Assembly: GCA_036558305.1 (NCBI GenBank)
Contig: DATBFX010000472.1
Coordinates: 1-19,883 of the forward strand
Source of the DNA: DATBFX01 sp036558305
Lineage (GTDB): Bacteria > Chloroflexota > Chloroflexia > Thermomicrobiales > UBA6265
Reading direction: 5' to 3'
DNA: 19,883 nt
Positions within the stretch are counted from its first letter, which is position 1. Each line of letters opens with the position of its first letter. The notes beneath the pieces were generated by a model. It had not been told where the DNA came from and did not search any database. It saw nothing but the letters and a program-made list of their open reading frames with translations. Shown here piece after piece: positions 1 through 6,884 of this stretch. A program made the position numbers and the translations under genes.

Positions 1-31
1 CGGAGCCGGCGGCAAATTGCCGCCGGCTCCG
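1..31 (-). terminator. Strong hairpin, probable terminator of the secreted cupin gene
   Basis: A perfect 15-base inverted repeat occupies 1-15 and 17-31 with a single central base, so the folded form has a very stable GC-rich stem and a tiny AAATT loop region. It lies 28 bases beyond the TAG stop of the minus-strand cupin gene (stop at 59-61). No T-tract can be judged because the stem reaches the window edge. A terminator is the natural reading; a dispersed palindromic repeat is the alternative. Confidence 0.65.
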
Positions 32-58
32 CCGCTGGAAGAGGAGGTTGGGGGTGGG

Positions 59-547
59 CTACGGGGTCGGCGTTGCCGCAGTCGCCTCGCTCGGGTTCAG
101 CCGGGCTTCGATGGTGACGGCCGGTTCGCTGCCTTCGTTGATGAGTTGGTGGACGACACCCTGATCGTAGAAGACGGAGTCGCCGGGCTTGAGTTCGGTG
201 TCGGAGCCCGCGGCGAGGGTTTCCTGGGTCGTGGCACCGGCGCGGGTGAGTAGTGCCGCACCCTGGACGACGTAGAAGTCGATCTCGCCCGACGCCACCG
301 ACAGGACGACCGGTCCGGGCGCCGGGTGCGCGCCGCTGTCGCCGCCCGGCGCGAAGGTCCGTTCCTGGAGGATCAAGTCGCGACCGGGTGCGACCGCGGA
401 TTGACCGCGCCCCAGTTCTTGCTTGGTGACGCCCCCGCCGGCCGCTGCCGTCGGCGTTGCCTCCTGGGCCGCGATCGTACGGGTTCCGGCGACGAGCATC
501 ATGCCGATCAACAAGACGAGGGTACCGATACCGAGGATCCGTCGCAT
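59..547 (-). CDS. Secreted cupin-domain protein
   Basis: 162-residue exported protein. Residues 1-27 form a Sec signal peptide (MRR, a hydrophobic run, then an Ala-x-Ala-like TIAAQ end), followed by an 'EATPTAAAGGG' linker and a single cupin-type beta barrel at about 50-150. The barrel shows the cupin turns 'SGEIDFYV' and 'LKPGDSVFYDQGVVHQLINEG'. Only isolated histidines (His74, His133) are present, so the usual HxH...E metal site is missing and catalysis is doubtful; a binding role is possible. An upstream in-frame ATG exists at 559, but GGAG sits six bases before the ATG at 547, so 547 is preferred. The gene lies 103 bases downstream of the sigma/RskA fusion on the same strand and may be co-transcribed with it. 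The fold is moderately sure; the function is unknown. Confidence 0.82.
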   Translation of the reverse strand: MRRILGIGTLVLLIGMMLVAGTRTIAAQEATPTAAAGGGVTKQELGRGQSAVAPGRDLILQERTFAPGGDSGAHPAPGPVVLSVASGEIDFYVVQGAALLTRAGATTQETLAAGSDTELKPGDSVFYDQGVVHQLINEGSEPAVTIEARLNPSEATAATPTP

Positions 548-650
548 TGGGTACTCCATTCTGCGCTGCTCTGCTGGCTCATGTTTCCGGTCGGGCTGGC
601 GCCCGGATAAGAAGGCCGATGCTGGTAGGTGTCTCCTCCTTTCGTCGACT

Positions 651-1676
651 TCATCCGGCCGTCCAGGCGACGATCGCGGGGCCCGTTGGTGTGTCGCTGC
701 CGCCCGACGGTTCGAGGGTGATTTGCAGTGCTTGCGGCATCCCGCGTCCTTGTTGATCGACGATCAGCAGATCGTGTCCGTCGCGATCGAGCGAGATGAG
801 ACCGAGCGACTCCCACCGGCCCTGGTACTCCGCCCAGGCCTGGTAGACGCGGCCGGCTGGAGCGGGCGCGAAGTGGGAGGCGGTCAACGCCGCCAGGTCA
901 CTGGTCGGGCTGCTCCGGTATTCGCCGTGGGTCGTCGGATCGATCCCCGGCGCGGCGACGAGACGGACGGCGACCATGTCGCTGGAGGTGACGACGTGGA
1001 GCACGTCGGTGTTGCGGTCGAGTTGTTCCTGCCGATCGTGCAGGCGCACGCCGAGCGCCGCCAATCCCCCCGCAAACACGAGGGCAAGCACCGTCAGGAG
1101 CGGGACGAGGGAGGTGCGCAGGCGTTGCATCCCCGCGCGGATGCGGGTCTTGGCGGTGCCCAGCGGCAGACCGAGGAACGAGGCGACCTGCTCGTGCGAG
1201 AGTTCGTCGAAAAAGGCGAGACTGAGCGCCTGACGCTGGGCCGGCGGCAAAGCCGCGACGGCGGCCTGGACCGCGGATCGCCGGTATTCGTGCCAGGTCT
1301 CCTCGTCCGGTTCCGGTGCCCGATCGGGGACGGCCGCGAGCTGGATCCCCTCGGGATCGGGGACCACCGCCGGCCGGCGACCGCGGCGGCGCAACTCGTT
1401 CGCCACGCGCAGGTGGGCGATGCGCAGGAGCCAGGGGCGGACGGGGCCGCGTTCGGGATCGTAGGTGTCGGCCTTGCGCCAGACGGTGAGGAAAACGTCC
1501 TGGACGATCTCCTCGGCGGCGGCCGGGTCGAGACTGCGGGCGGCCAGACCGAAGACGAGACCGGCGTACCGGGTGTGGAGCGGGCCGAGCGCATCCTGGT
1601 CGCCGGCGGCGACGAACCGCATCAATTCCTCGTCGCTGAAGTCGTCCATCGGCGTTACCAATCGAACCGTGCTCAT
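651..1676 (-). CDS. ECF sigma factor fused to a membrane-anchored RskA-like domain
   Basis: 341-residue protein. Residues 31-97 are sigma region 2 ('LDPAAAEEIVQDVFLTVW', 'PWLLRIAHLRVANELRR'). Residues 132-187 are sigma region 4 with its helix-turn-helix ('LSHEQVASFLGLPLGTAKTR'). A single transmembrane helix spans about 189-211. Residues 225-339 match the C-terminal domain of anti-sigma-K factor RskA ('VYQAWAEYQGRWESLGLIS', 'LQITLEPSGGSDTPTGP'). In classical systems SigK is soluble and RskA carries its own anti-sigma domain, helix and outer domain. Here the sigma factor replaces the anti-sigma domain, so the whole protein should be tethered to the inner face of the membrane. Release by regulated proteolysis is inference. 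GGAGG lies four bases before the ATG. The frame is uninterrupted, so a frameshift artefact is unlikely. Confidence 0.9.
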   Translation of the reverse strand: MSTVRLVTPMDDFSDEELMRFVAAGDQDALGPLHTRYAGLVFGLAARSLDPAAAEEIVQDVFLTVWRKADTYDPERGPVRPWLLRIAHLRVANELRRRGRRPAVVPDPEGIQLAAVPDRAPEPDEETWHEYRRSAVQAAVAALPPAQRQALSLAFFDELSHEQVASFLGLPLGTAKTRIRAGMQRLRTSLVPLLTVLALVFAGGLAALGVRLHDRQEQLDRNTDVLHVVTSSDMVAVRLVAAPGIDPTTHGEYRSSPTSDLAALTASHFAPAPAGRVYQAWAEYQGRWESLGLISLDRDGHDLLIVDQQGRGMPQALQITLEPSGGSDTPTGPAIVAWTAG

Positions 1677-1795
1677 CCTGCCTCCGGTATTTCGTCTCGG
1701 TCACCGACCACGGATTGCAATACACCGGGATCGGCGCATTGGATTGGGTACCGCGTTGTCGATGGAGTAGTGAATGCGACCCATTGACGACGGAG

Positions 1796-1869
1796 AGGTC
1801 CTTCGCGGGCTCAGGATGGCGATCTGAGGCCGTCCTCCCTTTGTCATCCTGAGCGCCAGCGAAGGACCT
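1796..1869. repeat. Dispersed imperfect inverted repeat (REP/MITE-like)
   Basis: The left arm at 1796-1818 (AGGTCCTTCGC...CTCAGGATG) pairs with the right arm at 1845-1869 (CATCCTGAGCGCCAGCGAAGGACCT), leaving a 26-base centre. It is intergenic and carries no gene. The right arm shares the pattern TCAT-C-GAGCGC with the left arm of the element at 5771-5890, which suggests a related family of small palindromic repeats. Similar 'TCATCCTGAGCG...AAGGACCT' elements are, from memory, widespread in Chloroflexota and other phyla. Confidence 0.75.
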
Positions 1870-1890
1870 CATTTCGGTTTCCACGCCCTC

Positions 1891-1921
1891 TTGACCCTCA
1901 CGTTGCGTGAGGGTCTATCGT
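1891..1921 (+). promoter_or_regulatory. MerR-type promoter/operator
   Basis: A -35 box TTGACC (1891-1896) and a -10 box TATCGT (1916-1921) are separated by exactly 19 bases, the stretched spacing typical of MerR-regulated promoters. The spacer contains a perfect 10-base inverted repeat, GACCCTCACG (1893-1902) and its complement (1906-1915), with a 3-base centre, the classical MerR dimer site. It lies 58 bases upstream of the merR/tipA-like start, so autoregulation is expected. Confidence 0.9.
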
Positions 1922-1978
1922 CTCCCACCGGCCGCCCTGACCGACCGGTTGGAGGCCGGCGAGAAAGGAGGTAAAGCG

Positions 1979-2708
1979 TTGGCAAGTGGCGGCATGACGG
2001 TCGGGCAACTGGCGAAGCGGACGGGTGTCTCGGTGCGGGCGCTCCACCACTACGAGGCGGTCGGGTTGCTGACGCCGGCGCGGCGGACGGCGGCGGGCTA
2101 CCGGCTCTACGGGGACGCCGATGTCCTTCGCCTCCAGCAAATCCGCTCGCTCAGGCAGCTCGGATTCGGTCTCGAACAGATCGGGGAACTGCTAAACCGG
2201 CGCGGCTTGTCGCCGTTGCAGGTGATCGAGGCGCACCTTGCGGCATTGCGACGGCAAATCGCGGCGCAACGGCATCTCGCCTTGCGTCTCGACAGGATCG
2301 CCACGACGTTGCGGTCGGCGGCCGAGGTCTCGGTGGACGATGTCCTGGCGACGATTCAGGAGATGACGACGATGGACACGTACTACACGCCGGAGCAATT
2401 GGCGGAACTCCAGGAACGCGGCCGGCAACTCGGCGAGGAGGGGTTGCGCCGGGCGGAAGCCGATTGGCAACAGTTGATCGACGAGGTCCGGGCCGAGATG
2501 GCGCAAGACACCGACCCCCAAAGCGAACGGGTGCGGGCGCTGGCGGGCCTTGGTCGAAGCGTTCACGGGCGGCAATCCGGAGATCACGCGCTCCTTGCAG
2601 CGGATGTGGCAGCAAGAAACCACGATCCGCGGTTTCGACACGAGCGAGATGCGCAAACTGGGCGAGTACATCGCCCAGGCCAACGCGGGCGCGGAGTCGT
2701 CCGCGTGA
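1979..2708 (+). pseudogene. TipA-like MerR-family regulator, frameshifted in its effector domain
   Basis: The first 189 codons give a MerR winged helix-turn-helix ('MTVGQLAKRTGVSVRALHHYE', 'GYRLYGDADVLRLQQIRSLR'), a coiled-coil dimerisation helix and the start of a TipAS-type effector domain ('YYTPEQLAELQERGRQLG'). At about 2540-2549 the frame breaks: the remainder of the TipAS domain continues one base later ('ALVEAFTGGNPEITRSLQRM' through 'MRKLGEYIAQANAG') to a TGA at 2706-2708. Read through, the protein would be about 243 residues, the normal TipA-like size. TTG at 1979 is chosen as the start because AAAGGAGGT ends six bases before it; the ATG at 1994 is too far from this site. The frameshift may be a real inactivation or a sequencing error. 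Known relatives bind thiopeptides or other drugs. Confidence 0.85.
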
Positions 2709-3010
2709 TGCGCGCCGACGAGGCGAGGAGGGGACCGGGGAAACGAGCATTCGCCGTCACCGGTCCCCTTGCGTACCAGACCCGGCAAACGCGCAGATAC
2801 CGCGAGCTCGGTCGATCACAAGGTAGGTATGGCGACGCGGGATGAAGGTACCTGCACAAGCGAGCCGGAATCTGGGATACTTGCCGTCGGAAGCCCTTTC
2901 CAGATTGCGAAGTAAAGGTTAACATCCAGCGTACGGTCTCGGCCGTGGCTGGCAGAAGTCCCGTCGGCAGCGCATCACTTCCGGACTCGTCGTTGCGAGG
3001 AGACGACGCC
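2709..3010. other. Intergenic region without a supported gene
   Basis: 302 bases between the TipA-like stop and the small helix-turn-helix gene. It holds the hairpin at 2730-2768 and an AT-richer patch at about 2895-2925 that may contain a promoter, though no convincing -35/-10 pair was found. A long open frame on the opposite strand has an Arg/Ser-rich composition unlike a protein and was not accepted. Confidence 0.6.
2730..2768 (+). terminator. Probable terminator of the TipA-like gene
   Basis: GGGGACCGG (2730-2738) pairs perfectly with CCGGTCCCC (2760-2768) across a 21-base loop. The stem starts 22 bases after the TGA at 2706-2708. Only two Ts follow, so efficiency without Rho is uncertain. 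Confidence 0.5.
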
Positions 3011-3415
3011 GTGCCCCGATCGGCGTTCCCCGCCGTACTCCGACAATCCGAGGATCGGATCGGCCCCGATCTCTTCCCGCTTCCCTCGCAGGAACGGCCG
3101 CCGCGCGCCGCGTCATCAGACGTGCGCGACGCCCACGGCCTGGTAACCTTCCGGCCGCGCTCCAACTCGCTCCCGCAACCGGCGTCGCGCACCCGTGCCG
3201 TGGCCCAACGCCAAATCCGCGTCGCTCTCCTCGTCGAAGAGGAAGGGTTGGAGCGCGGTGCGATCACCCGGATCGCGGGTTGGCTGGGCGTTTCGCCCTC
3301 GACCATCGGGCGAGACGTCAAGGCGTTGCTCTCGGCCGGCGATCCGACCGTCGTCGCCGCGACAGCCCGTGCGCATCGCTTGCGGACGAACGGGACGAGC
3401 CCGAACGGCCACTGA
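3011..3415 (+). CDS. Small helix-turn-helix protein of unknown role
   Basis: 134 residues when started at GTG 3011, which has AGGAG eight bases upstream; an earlier in-frame GTG at 2945 lacks a comparable site. The first 60 residues are Pro/Arg/Ser-rich and look disordered. Residues 64-110 ('AVAQRQIRVALLVEEEGLER', 'ITRIAGWLGVSPSTIGRDVK') form a convincing DeoR/HTH_11-like helix-turn-helix, the only recognisable domain. The downstream tail is short and basic. It converges on the toast-rack gene across about 50 bases. It could be a DNA-binding regulator, or the disordered part may be non-coding with a later start. Function not recognised. Confidence 0.6.
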   Translation: MPRSAFPAVLRQSEDRIGPDLFPLPSQERPPRAASSDVRDAHGLVTFRPRSNSLPQPASRTRAVAQRQIRVALLVEEEGLERGAITRIAGWLGVSPSTIGRDVKALLSAGDPTVVAATARAHRLRTNGTSPNGH

Positions 3416-3465
3416 ACGGCCCCGGCTCTTTCGCAGCTCTCCGATCCGTCTGAACCCCGTCGTGC

Positions 3466-4278
3466 CTACGCGGAGGGAATCGCCGCGCCGCCGCTCAGTT
3501 GCGGTTCGGTGGTCCTCAGTTTCAGGGAACCGAGCGCGACGCTGGCGTCGATCGTCAACACCGGCGACCCGCCGGCGACGGCGCCCGCCGTCCAATACCC
3601 CCCTTCGCGCGTCGTGAACCCGTCGCCGGCGTCGACACTGCCGAGGACGGCGTGGGGCGTGATCTTGGCGGCCGTCGCGGCGGGGACCCGCACCTCGACC
3701 GATGCCACCCCGGCGTTGATCTTGACCCGCGCATCGCGTTGCAGCACCCCGCCGAAGTCGAGGGTGAACGAGGCCGCGCCACCTTCGACCGCGATCTCGG
3801 CCGCGTTGGCGTTGGCGAGGTTGGTGGCCTCGAGTTCGGTCGCGCCGGCCACCAGGTGGAGGCGATCCATCGCGCCGGGATTCGGCGCCGAGAAGTCCAG
3901 ATCGAATTCGCCGGCCCCGTGCCTGACGTCGAGCGAGGTGATCGGGAGACCGCCGAGGTCGCAGGTGCTGTCGTCGGTGGCGCCCGATTCGATCGTCAGC
4001 CGGTACGGCTGGCCCTTGCCGAGTTGGAGGTCGAACACCGGGGTCTGGTGCATCACGCCGCGCCACCGGCTCTCTTGCGAGATCCGGGCTCTGCTGCCGT
4101 CGGTCGTGACCCGGCACGGCACGCGGTGAGAGGGATCGCGATAGGTGCCGCTCACCCAATCGGAACCGTCGCCGGGCGCCATTTTCAGTTTCGCCGGCCC
4201 GACCGAGATGCGGAGTTGGGCCTCGCCTCCCCCCGGGAACGGAATCTGTACGATCGTGATACCGTCGTCGTCCGCCAT
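3466..4278 (-). CDS. Toast-rack-like beta-repeat protein (DUF2154/LiaF-like domain)
   Basis: 270 residues without signal peptide or membrane helix. From about residue 95 it is a series of short beta strands with repeating pattern: 'YRLTIESGATDDSTCDLGGL', 'LDVRHGAGEFDLDFSAPN', 'LHLVAGATELEATNLANANA', 'VKINAGVASVEVRVPAAT'. This resembles the toast-rack or DUF4097-type right-handed beta structures found in LiaF-like envelope-stress proteins. The N-terminal 90 residues ('IQIPFPGG', 'LRISVGPAKLKMAPGDG') are compatible with the toast-rack N-terminal segment. AAAGGAG lies eight bases before the ATG. Known LiaF-like proteins carry N-terminal membrane helices, which are absent here, so a soluble role is inferred. 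It is divergent from the ABC importer operon. Confidence 0.78.
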   Translation of the reverse strand: MADDDGITIVQIPFPGGGEAQLRISVGPAKLKMAPGDGSDWVSGTYRDPSHRVPCRVTTDGSRARISQESRWRGVMHQTPVFDLQLGKGQPYRLTIESGATDDSTCDLGGLPITSLDVRHGAGEFDLDFSAPNPGAMDRLHLVAGATELEATNLANANAAEIAVEGGAASFTLDFGGVLQRDARVKINAGVASVEVRVPAATAAKITPHAVLGSVDAGDGFTTREGGYWTAGAVAGGSPVLTIDASVALGSLKLRTTEPQLSGGAAIPSA

Positions 4279-4359
4279 CGGATACTCCTTTCAGCGACGG
4301 CCCGATGCCTCTCCCTGATGGTACCCCATTCCCCGGTGGTGACCGGCGCGCCCCGTCGG

Positions 4360-4387
4360 TTGACCCAACCGGCCGATTGTGAATAAT
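4360..4387 (+). promoter_or_regulatory. Sigma-70-type promoter of the sugar importer operon
   Basis: TTGACC (4360-4365) and AATAAT (4382-4387) are separated by 16 bases; each matches consensus at five of six positions. The site lies 73 bases upstream of the preferred ATG at 4461. An ATG at 4386 that would extend the binding protein overlaps this -10 box, which argues against it as the start. Confidence 0.65.
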
Positions 4388-4460
4388 GGCCTTCGGCACG
4401 CCCTTCTGGATCCGAATCGTAGGTCTGGCGACGAGCGCCCCGAGGCGAGGAGGGAGTTCG

Positions 4461-5759
4461 ATGACGACCGAGACAGACTTTGGCGTTCCCGTCCTACACA
4501 GCCCGCTGGACCGGCGCACGCTGCTGCGGCGGGCGGCGGCAGTCGGGTTCACCGTACCGACGCTGTCGGCGCTGACGACGCTGACCGCCGCTGCGGCCGA
4601 CCAGATCAAGTTCGTGGCGATGAACTACGACGACACCATGCAGGAGGACACGGAAAAACTGGTCGACGCCTTCAACGACTCGCAGGGCGACGTCAAGGCC
4701 GACGTGCAGGTCGTTAGCTGGAACGATGGATATCAGACGCTTGTCACGATGATCAGCGGCAACAAGGCGCCGGACCTGGCCAATGTCTCGGCCAGTTGGA
4801 TGATCGAGTTCAACGGCATCCAAGCGCTGGAACCGCTCGACGACAAACTCACGCCGGGGTTCCTCGACCCCTTCGTCCCGGCAGCTCTCGACGCGATGCG
4901 GATCGATGGCAAGTTGATGGGGTTGCCCTACTTCCTCGATCCGCGCGCCCTTTATTACCGGACCGATCTCTTCGAGGCCGCCGGTCTGCAACCGCCGACG
5001 ACGTGGGATGAGGTCCGCGCCGCCGCCAAAGCGCTCCATAACCCGCCCGATGTCTACGGTATCGGGATCGAGCTCGATGATTGTTACGAGTACGCCTATC
5101 TCGGCGCTGGAGGCACCACCAAGTACGGTCCGGACGGAAAATCGCTCCTGAACAGCGAGATCGGGGTGCGGGCCGCGCAGCTCCTGGTCGATTTGGTGAT
5201 CACCGACGGAACGACGCAACCCGGTCCGGCCACTGCCAATCGCGACTCCGATCTCCAGCCGCTTTTCATGGCCGGCAAGATGGCGATGCTGGAGACCGGT
5301 TCCTGGTTCCCGACGATCCTGGCAAACGATGCGCCGGAGATCAAGTACGGTTTCGCCAAACTGCCGATGGCCGACGCGAGCATCCCCTATCACAACGCTT
5401 TCTGGCCGGACGTGGTCGTGATGTTCAAGCAGTCGGAGCACAAGGAAGCGGCCGCCAAGTTCCTGGAGTATCAGTTCAACAAGGAGAACCGGGTGCTCTT
5501 TGCCCAGCAACGGGGAGTCATCCCGGAGCGGACCGACGTGGCGCAGGACCCGGCCTTCGCCGAGAATGCGACGGTCCAGTTCTTCGTCAAAGAGCTCGAG
5601 GTCGCGATCAACGTCTACGCCTCACCGTACATCCACGAGAACCAGGCGGGGAATATCCGCAAAGCCGAGTTGGCCAAAGCCGTTCTTGGCGAGCAGACGG
5701 CGCAGGAGGCGATGGACAACGCGGCGGCGCAGATCAACGCGATCAACGGCGTGGCGTAG
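4461..5759 (+). CDS. ABC sugar transporter, extracellular solute-binding protein (family 1)
   Basis: 432-residue binding protein of a carbohydrate importer. Residues 17-46 form a Tat signal (Asp-Arg-Arg-Thr-Leu-Leu, then a mildly hydrophobic Ala/Leu run ending in AAAA), so it would be exported folded; there is no lipobox cysteine. The mature part shows family-1 features: 'VVSWNDGYQTLVTMISGNKA' near the N-terminus, 'LPYFLDPRALYYRTDLFEAA' (hinge and second lobe), 'TTWDEVRAAAKAL', 'FMAGKMAMLETGSWF' and a C-terminal 'KEAAAKFLEYQF'. GGAGG lies seven bases before the ATG. It is the first gene of the importer operon. The substrate is probably an oligosaccharide or glycoside; the sequence does not define which. 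Confidence 0.93.
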   Translation: MTTETDFGVPVLHSPLDRRTLLRRAAAVGFTVPTLSALTTLTAAAADQIKFVAMNYDDTMQEDTEKLVDAFNDSQGDVKADVQVVSWNDGYQTLVTMISGNKAPDLANVSASWMIEFNGIQALEPLDDKLTPGFLDPFVPAALDAMRIDGKLMGLPYFLDPRALYYRTDLFEAAGLQPPTTWDEVRAAAKALHNPPDVYGIGIELDDCYEYAYLGAGGTTKYGPDGKSLLNSEIGVRAAQLLVDLVITDGTTQPGPATANRDSDLQPLFMAGKMAMLETGSWFPTILANDAPEIKYGFAKLPMADASIPYHNAFWPDVVVMFKQSEHKEAAAKFLEYQFNKENRVLFAQQRGVIPERTDVAQDPAFAENATVQFFVKELEVAINVYASPYIHENQAGNIRKAELAKAVLGEQTAQEAMDNAAAQINAINGVA

Positions 5760-5770
5760 GCCCCGCCCGT

Positions 5771-5890
5771 CACCCGTCATTCCGAGCGCAGCCGAGGAAT
5801 CTCTCTCCGCTTCGTGGCAGCGTACTTACAGAGAGCCGACGCCTCCGCTGCGCTCCGGGAGATTCCTCGACAAGCTCGGAATGACGGGTG
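5771..5890. repeat. Palindromic repeat element inside the ABC operon
   Basis: The left arm, from 5771 (CACCCGTCATTCCGAGCGCA) to about 5806, pairs with the right arm from about 5857 to 5890 (ending CTCGGAATGACGGGTG). The arms are about 35 bases with a few mismatches, around a 50-base centre. It fills the gap between the binding-protein stop and the first permease. In mRNA it would make a long stem. It resembles the 'GTCATTCCGAGCG...GAGGAATCTC' elements known from many bacterial genomes and is related in sequence to the repeat at 1796-1869. Confidence 0.85.
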
Positions 5891-5918
5891 AGGGTGGCGC
5901 CGCGGTTGCGGCAGACCG

Positions 5919-6884
5919 ATGGCAACGATCGATACGACCCTTATTGAGCCAGCCGCAGAGAGACACGTGCCGCCGGTCGCGCGTCGCGGTGTCCGGGTGA
6001 CCGTGCGCGAGGAGCTCGCGGAGCACTGGTTCGCGTATGCACTGGTGCTCCCGAGCTTCCTCATCCTGGTCGTCCTGATCGGCTACCCGGTCGTCAACAC
6101 GTTCCTCTCCGCCTTCTCGCACGTCGATCCCGTCGGCAACGTCATCTCGGTCGGGACGTTCGCGAACTTCCGCACGCTGGCGGACGATCCGAATCTGCCC
6201 CACGTCCTCCGGCAGACGGTGATCTACACCTTCGCCACCGTCGGGATCACCACCGTCATCAGCTTCGTACTGGCGCTGGTGCTCAACCAGGAGTTCCCGG
6301 GGCGGACGCTCGCCAAGTCGCTCTTGCTGCTTGCCTGGGCGGCGCCGCTCAGCGTCTCGGTCATCCTCTGGCGCTGGATCTTTCACGGTCAGCTCGGCGC
6401 GTTCAACTATGTGCTGATGCGGCTGGGGATCATCCACGAATACCGGGTCTGGCTGGGCGAGCCCAAAACGGCGATGGCGGCGGCGATCTTCGTCGAGATC
6501 TGGTCGTCGCTGCCCTTCGTGACGATCACGCTGCTGGCGGGGCTGCAATCGGTGCCGCGGGACATCTACGACGCGGCGAAGATGGACGGCGCCCACCCGC
6601 TCCGCGAGTTCCTCGACATGACATTGCCGCTGATGAAACCGATCACCTTCATCGCCACCCTGCTCTCGGTGATCTACGCCTTCAACTCGTTCACGGTCAT
6701 CTGGATCTTCACGCGGGGTGATCCCGCCTACCGGACCGACATCGTGGTCACCTATCTCTACAAACTGGCCTTCGTCAACCTCGACTTCGGCGCGGCGTCT
6801 GCCCTGGCGGTGGTGACGTTCGTGTTGCTGATCGTCTTCAGCGTGACGTACAGCCGGGTTTATCTGGGGCGGCGGGCGAGATGA
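5919..6884 (+). CDS. Sugar ABC transporter permease, MalF/UgpA type
   Basis: 321-residue inner-membrane permease with six predicted helices after a charged N-terminal tail of about 35 residues. The first helix is 'YALVLPSFLILVVLIGYPVV' (40-59). The EAA loop that contacts the ATPase is at about 216-238 ('IYDAAKMDGAHPLREFLDMT'). The family signature is clear, and the partner permease overlaps its stop by four bases (ATGA), so the two are translationally coupled. The ATG at 5919 has no strong ribosome-binding site, perhaps because the palindromic element just upstream displaced the native leader; a GTG at about 5968 is possible but less likely. Confidence 0.92.
   Translation: MATIDTTLIEPAAERHVPPVARRGVRVTVREELAEHWFAYALVLPSFLILVVLIGYPVVNTFLSAFSHVDPVGNVISVGTFANFRTLADDPNLPHVLRQTVIYTFATVGITTVISFVLALVLNQEFPGRTLAKSLLLLAWAAPLSVSVILWRWIFHGQLGAFNYVLMRLGIIHEYRVWLGEPKTAMAAAIFVEIWSSLPFVTITLLAGLQSVPRDIYDAAKMDGAHPLREFLDMTLPLMKPITFIATLLSVIYAFNSFTVIWIFTRGDPAYRTDIVVTYLYKLAFVNLDFGAASALAVVTFVLLIVFSVTYSRVYLGRRAR

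Noticed and set aside
423..1787. 454-codon plus-strand open frame opposite the sigma factor
   Set aside because: Sigma and RskA motifs on the minus strand are decisive; the plus frame has no domain.
1907..1978. Upstream ATG start for the TipA-like regulator
   Set aside because: It lies inside the MerR operator; the TTG at 1979 has an ideal ribosome site.
4386..4460. 25-residue N-terminal extension of the sugar-binding protein
   Set aside because: The ATG overlaps the -10 promoter box, has no ribosome site, and would bury the Tat signal.
3116..4609. Long minus-strand open frame overlapping the toast-rack gene
   Set aside because: It is Arg/Gly-rich, lacks domains and competes with a gene that has a clear ribosome site and beta-repeat pattern.
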